Part shown: positions 34,453 through 41,509 of the stretch, one piece after another | Numbering within the stretch: the stretch's first letter is position 1 | Layout of the letters: every line of letters starts with the position of its first letter | IMG/VR virus record: IMGVR_UViG_3300025087_000091 | Coordinates: 1-52,125 of that record | Direction: 5' to 3' (one strand) | From: a virus | Length of the DNA stretch: 52,125 nt | Translations under genes and position numbers: made by a program | Notes under the pieces: generated by a model | Database searches by the model: none | What the model was told of the DNA's origin: nothing | What the model saw: only the letters and a program-made list of their open reading frames with translations

Positions 34453-34785
34453 TCAAATAAAATCCTTTATAAAATTATTAAGAACTTTATCCTTTTTCAT
34501 TTTATTCGTTAGTTTTTTTAATATTTCCGTTAATACAGAAGTTTTTATTTTATATTTATTAGCAAGTTTTTTGGTTGAATAACCATCAGTCAAACTTTGC
34601 TTTAGTATTGTTTTGTAAGTTGGTGGTTCGGAAAATAAGTACATATCTATTAATATATCACAGTGTGGATTATGGCTATTTCTTGGTAATAGAAAATCAT
34701 AGATAAACAAATTATTTTTAGTATTTTTCTGGAGATTCAACCATTTTTTTTCTATTTTAAGGAACTCTTTATCTATTTTATCCAT
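34453..34785 (-). CDS. Helix-turn-helix-like protein
   Basis: A 110-residue protein whose C-terminal part reads as a helix-turn-helix: S-L-T-D-G-Y-S-T-K-K-L-A-N-K-Y-K-I-K-T-S-V-L (about 64-85). The N-terminal part includes a Pro/His-rich N-S-H-N-P-H-C-D segment. Small terminase subunits or regulators can look like this, but it lies in the early operon far from terL. Function uncertain. Confidence 0.5.
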   Translation of the reverse strand: MDKIDKEFLKIEKKWLNLQKNTKNNLFIYDFLLPRNSHNPHCDILIDMYLFSEPPTYKTILKQSLTDGYSTKKLANKYKIKTSVLTEILKKLTNKMKKDKVLNNFIKDFI

Positions 34786-34856
34786 AATAGAATTATATAT
34801 TACATTCTCTATTCAAGAAATTGTTTTTTATCTAGCAAGGGAAGCTTGATATGCGG

Positions 34857-35081
34857 TTATTCCCTCTTTTTGAAATATTTACAATCCAAATTCGAATTAT
34901 GTTTAGTTAACCTTCTTCCTGAGTGACAAGGATCGTTAAACCAAGATAATGCTCCATTATATGGATTGATAAAGTGTTCATTTTCGACAAAACACATAAA
35001 CTCTCCATCTCGACACAAACCCATTACTGTATAATCTACCTGCTCGCAATAAAAGCAATCCTTACATAAAATTTTATTCAT
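34857..35081 (-). CDS. Small Cys-rich protein
   Basis: A 74-residue protein with C-x2-C-x2-C at 5, 8/9 and 12 region (CKDCFYC), further Cys near 23 and 30, and a C-terminal D-C-K-Y-F. The pattern suggests zinc binding. Similar small Cys-rich proteins are common in phage early regions. Function unknown. Confidence 0.55.
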   Translation of the reverse strand: MNKILCKDCFYCEQVDYTVMGLCRDGEFMCFVENEHFINPYNGALSWFNDPCHSGRRLTKHNSNLDCKYFKKRE

Positions 35082-35202
35082 TTCTTTCCGCTTTCTTAAT
35101 TTCTATTTTTCCAGTTAGATAAGCCCACGTTAAAAATAATCCTAAAAATATTAGCGTAAAAAGCGGTGCAAAACCCCAAAAATAATTCCAATCAACGTTC
35201 AT
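35074..35202 (-). CDS. Small membrane protein
   Basis: A 42-residue protein with one membrane span (APLFTLIFLGLFLTWAYL) and a basic/acidic tail. It overlaps the Cys-rich gene by eight bases and starts just before the stop of the next gene upstream. Confidence 0.5.
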   Translation of the reverse strand: MNVDWNYFWGFAPLFTLIFLGLFLTWAYLTGKIEIKKAERNE

Positions 35203-35349
35203 TTAATTCAACTCCTTCAAAGCTCTTGCTTTAGACTCAATTGCCAAAATTAAATTATATTGTTGGTGTGTAATTGATTCTTCAAGCGTTTCGGTTCTCA
35301 GTGATTCAATTTCCCTCAAAATTAAATTAGCTAATTGTTTTGTTTTCAT
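35203..35349 (-). CDS. Small helical protein
   Basis: A 48-residue helical protein (LILREIESLRTETLEES). Its end supplies an AAGGAG site for the following membrane protein. It overlaps the upstream gene in another frame by 23 bases. Function unknown. Confidence 0.45.
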   Translation of the reverse strand: MKTKQLANLILREIESLRTETLEESITHQQYNLILAIESKARALKELN

Positions 35350-35536
35350 TCTCTTCTATTCTTTCCGCCAAATTTGATAATTCCAGCAGTGTTTTTGATA
35401 TCGAATAATTGTCCTCGCCGTCAAAAAATCTCATGTCTTTACCTGATATTGATAATTCAAAAAATTCTCGATCAGAAATTTCTAACGAGTAGATGTTTCC
35501 GTCTTTGTTTTGTGATCGAGATTGGCATAGTTTCAT
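35327..35536 (-). CDS. Small hypothetical protein
   Basis: A 69-residue protein starting MKLCQSRSQ. The ATG lies a few bases after an AAGGAGGG site; an in-frame TTG upstream would place that site within the gene and is rejected. Function unknown. Confidence 0.5.
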   Translation of the reverse strand: MKLCQSRSQNKDGNIYSLEISDREFFELSISGKDMRFFDGEDNYSISKTLLELSNLAERIEENENKTIS

Positions 35537-35573
35537 AATTATGCTCCCTCCTTTCAAACTGACTGTTTTGTTT

Positions 35574-35930
35574 TCATAACAAAATAATTTCTTTAATTTT
35601 TCCGCAAGTTTTACAAAAATAAACTTTTATCTCGAAGTTGCGATCACCTTTGCTATATTGGATATTATTATCAATTCTTTGAGCAGATATGACTGAACAA
35701 TCACATTCTTTTATTTCTTTCTCATCTGGAAAAAGTGAATCGTAATTTTTTAAACCAAGACGGCGTTTTATATTTAATAAATTTTCAACATGGTATAAAG
35801 ACGCCATTAAATTTGCATCACTGGTACTTATTATCGCAATTCCATCGCAATTTTTCTCCATCCACGCCATTAACGGTTTTGCTAATTCTTCAAATTCTCT
35901 AGTTTTTCTTTCTATCTCATTAAAATTCAT
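35574..35930 (-). CDS. Hypothetical protein with zinc-like Cys pairs
   Basis: A 118-residue protein with CDC near 78-80 and CKTC near 107-110 at the C-terminus. The N-terminal half (ELAKPLMAWMEKNCDGIAIISTSDANL) resembles widespread phage proteins of unknown function. Likely one zinc ribbon. Confidence 0.5.
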   Translation of the reverse strand: MNFNEIERKTREFEELAKPLMAWMEKNCDGIAIISTSDANLMASLYHVENLLNIKRRLGLKNYDSLFPDEKEIKECDCSVISAQRIDNNIQYSKGDRNFEIKVYFCKTCGKIKEIILL

Positions 35931-35954
35931 TTATTTCTCCTTTCACTCAATTCT

Positions 35955-36278
35955 TTAGATGATTTTATCTATAATCTTTGATTTCTCAACAAGGACAGCT
36001 TCTAATAAGATAAGATAATTTATCGCATCCCCAATTTTTTCATCCAAAATCTGTCCGTCAAAGTCTCTTTTCCCTTCAACGATATCAATAACGGACACTA
36101 AATGTTTTAAAAACATCCCGAATAGTGCCTTCTCTGTTGTGGTTCTTGCTATTTCAGCAGCTCTTTTAAAATTATATAGCCTATCGTCAGTAGAATATTC
36201 CTTCGCTTTTCTTGATAACGTACTCTTTATTAATTCTATTCTAGTTTCTAATACCTTTTCAAATTCTTGATTATTCAT
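35955..36278 (-). CDS. DUF1599/MazG-like phage protein
   Basis: A 107-residue helical protein with the conserved phage pattern R-K-A-K-E-Y-S-T-D-D-R-L-Y-N-F (about 23-37), F-L-K-H-L-V-S-V-I-D (about 56-65) and E-K-I-G-D-A-I-N-Y-L-I-L-L-E (about 80-93). The E-K-x2-D arrangement recalls the all-alpha NTP pyrophosphohydrolase (MazG) fold, though catalysis is unproven. Confidence 0.6.
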   Translation of the reverse strand: MNNQEFEKVLETRIELIKSTLSRKAKEYSTDDRLYNFKRAAEIARTTTEKALFGMFLKHLVSVIDIVEGKRDFDGQILDEKIGDAINYLILLEAVLVEKSKIIDKII

Positions 36279-36446
36279 TTATTTCTCCTCCTTAATTATT
36301 TTCACAATATCTTTAGCTAGAGAATCACAAAATTTATCCGATGCAGACCAACCAATGCAGAAACCCCTGGTGCATATATACTCACAAGTCGGGCAACTGA
36401 GCTCTTTTAATTTATGTTCCAGATGTTCTGCTATTTTGTGTCTCAT
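36279..36446 (-). CDS. Small Cys-rich protein, intact copy
   Basis: A 55-residue protein with C-P-T-C-E-Y-I-C (about 17-24), F-C-I-G-W and a later Cys. A truncated near-identical copy lies about 600 bases away at 36968. The spacing is that of a small metal-binding protein. Function unknown. Confidence 0.5.
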   Translation of the reverse strand: MRHKIAEHLEHKLKELSCPTCEYICTRGFCIGWSASDKFCDSLAKDIVKIIKEEK

Positions 36447-36491
36447 TTATTTTTCCTGTATATTTTTTATCCTTTTTTTATAAAACTATTC

Positions 36492-36749
36492 TCAATCAAA
36501 TTTGCTTTTATGATATTTGTTGTATCCATTTGGATTCCTTCCTGCCTTACCATATCCATATAAAGCAATCTTACTAAAGTGAGCATTTGTAAACCCACAC
36601 AATTTTAATCCGCTAAATTCGTTCATATACTTGCATACACCTTTGTTCGAATGATACAGACAATCTCTTGATCCTACTTGCTCAGTGCAGTTAAAAACTA
36701 TCTCGCATTTGTTATCCTTTAATTTTACGTTTAATTCTTCGTTATTCAT
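36492..36749 (-). CDS. Cys-rich small protein, paralogue of the one at 40.9 kb
   Basis: An 85-residue protein sharing the block L-K-D-N-K-C-E-I-V-F-N-C with the protein at 40885 (I-K-D-N-R-C-Q-I-V-F-I-C), followed by a D-C-x-Y motif and further Cys. The C-terminus is Gly/Asn/Lys rich. Probably zinc binding. Confidence 0.5.
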   Translation of the reverse strand: MNNEELNVKLKDNKCEIVFNCTEQVGSRDCLYHSNKGVCKYMNEFSGLKLCGFTNAHFSKIALYGYGKAGRNPNGYNKYHKSKFD

Positions 36750-36764
36750 CTATTTTTCCTTTCT

Positions 36765-36821
36765 CTACAAAACTTCAAATTCTTCTATTGTAAAATGCCC
36801 ATACCAACAGCCCCCACGCAT
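36765..36821 (-). CDS. Possible 18-residue peptide
   Basis: A short frame (MRGGCWYGHFTIEEF) with a strong GGAGGAG site seven bases upstream. The good site suggests a gene or the remnant of a longer one. Confidence 0.3.
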   Translation of the reverse strand: MRGGCWYGHFTIEEFEVL

Positions 36822-36838
36822 ATACTCCTCCGATTTTT

Positions 36839-36934
36839 TTAACTGTCGAAACAAGCAACATTTTCATATTGATTGATTTCCGCCACAGTCGCATAATCAT
36901 AACTAATCTTTTCCACCACTATATGAATTTTCAT
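36839..36934 (-). CDS. Possible 31-residue peptide
   Basis: A short frame starting MKIHIVVEKISYDYATV with no good ribosome site, in a region of gene debris between the two copies of the Cys-rich gene. Weak support. Confidence 0.25.
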   Translation of the reverse strand: MKIHIVVEKISYDYATVAEINQYENVACFDS

Positions 36935-36967
36935 TTCGATAAAAAATCAAATAGTTTTTCTGCATCA

Positions 36968-37057
36968 TCAAAAACCACTGGTGCATATATACCTACAAGT
37001 CGGGCAACTGAGCTCTTTTAATTTATATTCCAGATGTTCCGCTATTTTGTATCTCAT
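36968..37057 (-). pseudogene. Truncated duplicate of Cys-rich small gene
   Basis: The first 28 codons match the intact copy at 36279-36446 almost exactly at the DNA level (about 75 bases, few mismatches). The frame then meets TGA where the intact copy has TGC after GF, and similarity ends. Start overlaps the upstream methylase-like gene (ATGA). A decayed direct repeat. Confidence 0.55.
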
Positions 37058-37692
37058 TTGTTTGCCTCGAAAAATGCTTGGGCAAATTTTTCAGAACAAA
37101 TACTTCGTCTGTCCTGTCTTGTCATTTTACCGTAAAATTCTGGATGGATTTCTTTTGTTAATAATTTGTCAAATTTTTTCAAATGCTTTCCGTTGCCCCC
37201 AATTGTGTGGATATAATCCTTGCTATAATTCGTATTAATATTTTTCTTAGGGTTATTGAAAAATCCCCATAGGCATGTTTTTTTTTGATAAAAATCTCCG
37301 TATTCGTAAGGATTGAAAATTAATTTTGGTTCCCCTAAAAATCTTCTCAACAACCCAAAAGGGTTTTCTAAACACCAAAATTTCAAATTGGTTTTTTTTG
37401 CAAGTGGTGTCGGCAACTCATATTGACTTTCCCAAATTATTCTCAGACATTCCGAAACTAGAGACATACCACTTCTCAAATCTCTTGGATATTTTGAATT
37501 TGTTTTAGCAAAAGAAAACTCGGTACAAGGGGGATTAGCTATAATGCCATAAACATTTTCTGGGGGGATATACCCTTCAACTCCAACTTCCTTAGTAATC
37601 AACCTTACATCATATCCGGCTTTTTGGTATGGCAACGAATCGGATCCAATCTTTGAGCAGCATAAATGCAAAATTATTTTATCCCTGTTCAT
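37054..37692 (-). CDS. Cytosine-methylase-like protein, copy 1
   Basis: A 212-residue protein with features of C5 cytosine methylases: L-H-L-C-C-S-K-I-G-S-D-S (8-19) in place of the DLFxGxG SAM loop, N-P-P-C-T-E-F-S (53-60) with the catalytic-type Pro-Cys, and W-C-L-E-N-P (106-111). It ends M-T-R-Q-D-R-R-S-I-C. It is shorter than typical enzymes (300 or more) and lacks an obvious target-recognition domain. A close paralogue lies at 45.4 kb, with near-identical last 40 residues. ATG at 37692 has a better-spaced AAAGGA than the one nine bases upstream. Confidence 0.65.
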   Translation of the reverse strand: MNRDKIILHLCCSKIGSDSLPYQKAGYDVRLITKEVGVEGYIPPENVYGIIANPPCTEFSFAKTNSKYPRDLRSGMSLVSECLRIIWESQYELPTPLAKKTNLKFWCLENPFGLLRRFLGEPKLIFNPYEYGDFYQKKTCLWGFFNNPKKNINTNYSKDYIHTIGGNGKHLKKFDKLLTKEIHPEFYGKMTRQDRRSICSEKFAQAFFEANK

Positions 37693-37693
37693 C

Positions 37694-37905
37694 TTAATCA
37701 TTCCTTTCCATGACTCTTATTGCATATGTGGATACAACTTTAATGAAACCATCAGTAGCTTCTACTATCGCACAAGGGTTCAAATTGCCATCTCTATCAG
37801 TTCCTTGCAAAAAAAACAATGGAGAAAACCTATTTTTACATTCTTAGATTTCTCTATTCTACCATCGTCAAATGATCCTTCAGTCATATATTCAACAACT
37901 TTCAT
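37694..37905 (-). pseudogene. Small gene with one-base deletion in an A run
   Basis: The ATG frame reads MKVVEYMTEGSFDDGRIEKSK and then runs to a stop after 41 codons. Adding one base in the A5 run (about 37838) restores a coherent 70-residue protein continuing FSPLFFLQGTDRDG, NPCAIVEATDGF and ending MERND. The present length is one base short of a multiple of three. Sequencing error or real decay. Confidence 0.5.
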
Positions 37906-37906
37906 C

Positions 37907-38212
37907 TTAATTAAATCCTTTCACAAAAGTATTAAAAGTGTTTTTTTCTAATCCTTTGAATTTTATTCTTTTTCCTTTATTTGGATCAGGAATTAAATCA
38001 TAATTCAGTTTCAAACTCTCGATTTTGGTTTTGATTCTTTCAAAATTTAATTCATTTTCAGCGTATTCAACGTTTATGATTAAACTTTTCATCTCAGCCC
38101 TGAAAAACTCAAATCTTATAGATCGATCGTATGGCATATACTTCTTAGTTTTCGGGAATCCAAATTGTTTTATTTGATCTTGGATATATTCGATAATTTC
38201 GTATTTATTCAT
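37907..38212 (-). CDS. Hypothetical protein
   Basis: A 101-residue basic alpha/beta protein ending NTFVKGFN. It abuts the frameshifted gene by one base. No motif recognised. Confidence 0.45.
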   Translation of the reverse strand: MNKYEIIEYIQDQIKQFGFPKTKKYMPYDRSIRFEFFRAEMKSLIINVEYAENELNFERIKTKIESLKLNYDLIPDPNKGKRIKFKGLEKNTFNTFVKGFN

Positions 38213-38231
38213 TTTTCACAATTTCACTTTC

Positions 38232-38372
38232 TTATTTTTTTATTGTTCTTATCAGAAAACTAAGACACTCAATACTAAGTATAATTAAAGCACTAGTTTT
38301 TGATATGCAATGTCCGCTAAAAATGCTCACTAACAAAACAATCGTTATTAATCTGTAAAATTTGTTTTTCAT
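38232..38372 (-). CDS. Small membrane or exported protein
   Basis: A 46-residue protein with two hydrophobic parts (RLITIVLLVSIF and SALIILSIECLSFLI) and a basic end. Coupled upstream by ATGA. Function unknown. Confidence 0.4.
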   Translation of the reverse strand: MKNKFYRLITIVLLVSIFSGHCISKTSALIILSIECLSFLIRTIKK

Positions 38373-38575
38373 TTGTTCTCACTTAAAAACTCTTCTGTTT
38401 TTGCTTTTACATATTTAATCTGATTTCTTGTCATATCCATGTCGATTCTTAATGAAAAGCAATTTCCAACATAAACAAAAAACTGATTTTTTCGAAAATG
38501 TATTTCAAAACGTTCTTTTTGCCATAGTTTTTCGGTGAACCATCTTGTCAGCTTTAAAAATTTTTTATCTGTCAT
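38369..38575 (-). CDS. Small hypothetical protein
   Basis: A 68-residue basic, aromatic-rich protein (RFEIHFRKNQFFVYV). It overlaps the upstream Lar-like gene by eleven bases. Function unknown. Confidence 0.45.
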   Translation of the reverse strand: MTDKKFLKLTRWFTEKLWQKERFEIHFRKNQFFVYVGNCFSLRIDMDMTRNQIKYVKAKTEEFLSENK

Positions 38576-38960
38576 ATTTTTTATTCCAGTCTTTTAAAGC
38601 AGTTTCTATCAACGTAGATAAATTAACTTCTCTATTTCTCGTGCTTGCCCTACAATTTATGCAAAACGCATAGTAAATTAGTTTATCGTTGATTAAATGA
38701 GACTGTGTTCTTATTACTTTTTCTCCGCAGAATGGACAATGCTTTCTTGTCAAATTATAATCATTTGTATTCACTCTTTGATTCCATTTTTTTTTTGCGG
38801 ATATTATCGGCTTATCCGAATAAGTACCGCTAATAGATATACAATCATGTTTGCAACGAACAGTTATAAATATACCGTTATAATCAACACTTATTTCGTC
38901 TAATCCACAAATAGGACATGTTTTAAATTTTTCGTTTTCAATCATTTCTTTACCTGTCAT
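38565..38960 (-). CDS. Double Lar-like zinc-ribbon protein
   Basis: A 131-residue protein with two successive zinc-ribbon units of the Lar (restriction alleviation) type. The first has T-C-P-I-C-G ... C-K-H-D-C and ends K-K-K-W-N. The second has H-C-P-F-C-G ... C-I-N-C and ends A-L-K-D-W-N. Each unit ends in the W-N typical of the family. Single-unit versions are common in phages and Lar relieves type I restriction in E. coli; this role is inferred. The ATG chosen follows a GGAG site and overlaps the upstream stop. Confidence 0.65.
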   Translation of the reverse strand: MTGKEMIENEKFKTCPICGLDEISVDYNGIFITVRCKHDCISISGTYSDKPIISAKKKWNQRVNTNDYNLTRKHCPFCGEKVIRTQSHLINDKLIYYAFCINCRASTRNREVNLSTLIETALKDWNKKYDR

Positions 38961-39379
38961 TTTATTTGCTCCAATCTCCTTAAAGCGGTTTTTCTGCAAC
39001 TTTCGTCTTTATCCTCAGTCGATCTAACCCTTAAAAACTGTTCATCCTCGATTTCTTTCAGCAATTCGTTTCTTATTGCCCAATATTCCTCGTTTAAAGC
39101 TCTATCTTTAAAAAAATCTTGAAAAGAGGGATGGTCTTGCATAACTAAGCTGTTAATTGCTGCCCATCGGCAATCTTCATCTTTATCTTTGACGGCTCTT
39201 CTTTTTAAAAAGTTGATATCGAGGATATTATGCAAAGCGCAACGTCTAAGCGATTCGCTTTTATTTCTTGTTGCTATTATTTTTAAAAACTTTTGATCCA
39301 TTATTCTTTCAAGCGTCCATGACCTTCTATATTCAGGATAATTAGAATAAACAAATCTTTTCATCTCTTTTATATTCAT
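38957..39379 (-). CDS. HEAT-like repeat protein
   Basis: A 140-residue protein of about four helical repeats. Each contains Q-x-F-L-x-x-x-A-x-x-(D/N)-x-(D/S)-E-x-x-R-x-x-A-L (e.g. around 28-48, 53-72, 114-134), like HEAT or leucine-rich variant repeats. Such proteins bind partners; no enzyme motif. Function unknown. Confidence 0.55.
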   Translation of the reverse strand: MNIKEMKRFVYSNYPEYRRSWTLERIMDQKFLKIIATRNKSESLRRCALHNILDINFLKRRAVKDKDEDCRWAAINSLVMQDHPSFQDFFKDRALNEEYWAIRNELLKEIEDEQFLRVRSTEDKDESCRKTALRRLEQIK

Positions 39380-39380
39380 T

Positions 39381-39773
39381 TCAGACTATCCTGAATTCGT
39401 AATTAAGATGAGCAAATTTCTTCTTAACTATTTTCCATTTGCGTTTAAAAATATCCGTCAAATAAAATTCTTTTGTTCTTTTATTAAACGGCTTAGAGTC
39501 CTCGACGATAAATTTATTCAATTCATTATCGTAATAAAAAAAATCAGCAAAATAGCTTTCTTTTCTATAAAAATCATCTTTTTCTCTTAGAACAAATTGG
39601 AATTGTAATTTTAAATCTTTTATCTTGCCGAGCTTCTCTAAAAGTTTCAATTCTTCATATCTTTCTCCTTCGTTTTTGGAATCAAACCTTATATTATCTA
39701 TGACGCATATCACGTTGTGATATTTGTTCTCTTTTTTCTTATTAATAAGCTTCTTGTATTCCTCAATCTTCAT
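39381..39773 (-). CDS. DUF1064-like nuclease-fold protein
   Basis: A 130-residue phage protein with the DUF1064 signature: K-Y-H-N near 17-20, R-F-D-S-K-N-E-G-E-R-Y-E-E-L (about 29-42), L-Q-F-Q-F (about 55-59), F-A-D-F-F-Y (about 75-80) and V-E-D-S-K (about 89-93). The D-F...E-D-x-K arrangement is that of a PD-(D/E)xK nuclease fold. Holliday junction or DNA-end processing is possible. Confidence 0.7.
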   Translation of the reverse strand: MKIEEYKKLINKKKENKYHNVICVIDNIRFDSKNEGERYEELKLLEKLGKIKDLKLQFQFVLREKDDFYRKESYFADFFYYDNELNKFIVEDSKPFNKRTKEFYLTDIFKRKWKIVKKKFAHLNYEFRIV

Positions 39774-39955
39774 CGTTTCAAATCCTCAATTTCTTGTTCG
39801 ATGATCTTCACGATATGATCTTTAAAGGTTTCGTGCCACTTTCTGTTTGTTAGCCCATTTAAAAACGACTCCATTTCGGTATCTAATTTAATATGAATTA
39901 TTATTGATTCTCCGGTTTCTACATCATCATTAATCGCCCCAATTTGATATTTCAT
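39770..39955 (-). CDS. Small protein, tandem paralogue A
   Basis: A 61-residue protein starting MKYQIGAI and ending in an acidic helix. It is paralogous to the next upstream gene (MKYQVGII, E-S-I, then K/I-x-x-E-I-E). Four-base overlap with the DUF1064 gene. Function unknown. Confidence 0.5.
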   Translation of the reverse strand: MKYQIGAINDDVETGESIIIHIKLDTEMESFLNGLTNRKWHETFKDHIVKIIEQEIEDLKR

Positions 39956-39957
39956 TT

Positions 39958-40170
39958 TTAAACCTGATCTTTTCCATTTTTAATAATTTCAATTTCTTCG
40001 ACAATTTTTCTTACTATATACTCATCAAATCTACAACCAAATTTTTCGTAAATTTTGCAATTTAGCAACAGGTCTAATTCAAAATCTGACCTTATGGATA
40101 TTGTTGTCTTCAACATTATTGATTCGTAGTCATCTGATGTTCTGTCAATAATTCCAACTTGATATTTCAT
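39958..40170 (-). CDS. Small protein, tandem paralogue B
   Basis: A 70-residue protein, the duplicate of the preceding entry with an added basic end (KNGKDQV). Spaced two bases from it. Function unknown. Confidence 0.5.
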   Translation of the reverse strand: MKYQVGIIDRTSDDYESIMLKTTISIRSDFELDLLLNCKIYEKFGCRFDEYIVRKIVEEIEIIKNGKDQV

Positions 40171-40183
40171 TGATAAATCCTTT

Positions 40184-40382
40184 CTATTTAGAACATTCAG
40201 GGCAAAAAATACTTACCGGTTTACCGCCATCAAAACAAAGATGACTATTAATGGCACTAGCTTTTTTACCTTCCCAAATATCAGCTATTTCAAAAGTCCA
40301 TCCAAGAGCAAAAAAGATGCCTATAGTTAACTATCTTTCCAACTCTTGTTTCTAAAACAACCCTTCCTCGCATTTCATTCAT
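40184..40382 (-). pseudogene. Small gene with one-base insertion in a T run
   Basis: The ATG frame (MNEMRGRVVLETRVGKIVNY) stops after 30 codons. Removing one T in the T6 run (about 40316) gives a coherent 65-residue protein that continues ALGWTFEIADIWEGKKASA and ends with F-C-P-E-C-S-K. The length is one base over a multiple of three. Sequencing error or real decay. Confidence 0.5.
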
Positions 40383-40386
40383 ATGA

Positions 40387-40881
40387 TTAAAACGGTATAT
40401 CACCAAGTTCGTTTGATGACGGAAAAAAGTTTTCCTCCGGCATTGGGTTTTCTTCGATGTATTCGCGTTCGTTTAGCAAATTAAGATACTGATTTTTATC
40501 GTTACTCAGATAGTCAACGATCAGCTTTTTTCCGACTAACTCATTTAAATCAACTCTATTTACTTGGATTTCATCTAATCCAGGCATTTTGGTAAAATTT
40601 CCAGTAGCAACATATAACAACTTCAACTTGAGCTTGATAAATTCATGACCATCATACAACCCATACCAGCACGATAATGCTTTCTTAGCGTGTTCGCCTG
40701 ATATTACCTCGAATATAATCCTAACCGCTGGCTTATCAGCCGTTTTAGTGACATCTTTAATTTTTTTGATAACCACAGTCAAATCTTTCGCTTCGGTATC
40801 TAACCATCCAGCCCTTTGATTTTCCGATGTGGTTTCTTTTGCTTCCTGTTTTTCTTTGTTTAAATCGTAATTAGGTATCAT
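40387..40881 (-). CDS. Single-stranded DNA-binding-like protein (DUF669-like)
   Basis: A 164-residue beta-rich protein whose C-terminus is acidic and ends G-D-I-P-F, the hallmark tip of bacterial SSB proteins that recruits partners. The core (A-G-W-L, V-R-I-I-F-E-V-I-S-G near 53-62, then the K-K-L-I-V-D-Y strand) fits DUF669-type phage proteins rather than standard SSB. It stands in the RecT/YqaJ recombination module. Likely coats ssDNA during replication and recombination. Confidence 0.7.
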   Translation of the reverse strand: MIPNYDLNKEKQEAKETTSENQRAGWLDTEAKDLTVVIKKIKDVTKTADKPAVRIIFEVISGEHAKKALSCWYGLYDGHEFIKLKLKLLYVATGNFTKMPGLDEIQVNRVDLNELVGKKLIVDYLSNDKNQYLNLLNEREYIEENPMPEENFFPSSNELGDIPF

Positions 40882-40884
40882 TTT

Positions 40885-41097
40885 TTACTCCTTTGCTTTA
40901 ATAATTTCTTTTTCTAGCTTTTCATACGAGAGCGTGAGCCTATTCACGTTTGCAATCTTTGATTCGCAGACACCAATATGATAAAAACAACAGCTTTTAT
41001 TATGATTATTAGGTCTTCTATAAACACAATCGTTGGTCTTTTCGTCGCAGATAAACACTATTTGACATCTATTATCTTTTATTTCTAATTCTTCCAT
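40885..41097 (-). CDS. Cys-rich small protein
   Basis: A 70-residue protein with I-K-D-N-R-C-Q-I-V-F-I-C, then D-C-V-Y and C-C-F-Y-H-x3-C, a likely metal site. Paralogue of the gene at 36492. A TTG 15 bases upstream is an alternative start. Function unknown. Confidence 0.5.
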   Translation of the reverse strand: MEELEIKDNRCQIVFICDEKTNDCVYRRPNNHNKSCCFYHIGVCESKIANVNRLTLSYEKLEKEIIKAKE

Positions 41098-41102
41098 TTT
41101 CG

Positions 41103-41507
41103 TTATTCCCAACTCCTATGTTCTTCAACAACTCTTTCTGATCCCATCTCGTCTTCTTCTATTTTCCATTTAACACCATCGGGAATTTCGATTACAGACA
41201 GATTGGCGCAATTATTTTCTTTGACTATATCGATTAAATCGAGATCGTTTCTATCAATATTGTATTCAGAAAAAACGTCTTTTATATCGTCATAACATGT
41301 TACATCTCCATGATCAGTAGTTGTTATGAAAAAATCCCGATTGATGTTATCAATTTCATCAATATTATATTTTTTATATTTCAGAATAGATTCATTTGGG
41401 GGATTAGAGTAAATGAAAAACTCAACATTTTTTCTCTTTAAATATTCGACCATTTGCTCAAAAGATAAACTAAATCCGCCAACTCTTTTATTTATTACTA
41501 TTTCCAT
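41103..41507 (-). CDS. Conserved phage protein of unknown function
   Basis: A 134-residue acidic protein ending with the phrase V-I-E-I-P-D-G-V-K-W-K-I ... V-E-E-H-R-S-W. I recall this ending in many phage early-region proteins of unknown role. It is next to recT. Confidence 0.5.
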   Translation of the reverse strand: MEIVINKRVGGFSLSFEQMVEYLKRKNVEFFIYSNPPNESILKYKKYNIDEIDNINRDFFITTTDHGDVTCYDDIKDVFSEYNIDRNDLDLIDIVKENNCANLSVIEIPDGVKWKIEEDEMGSERVVEEHRSWE

Positions 41508-41509
41508 GT

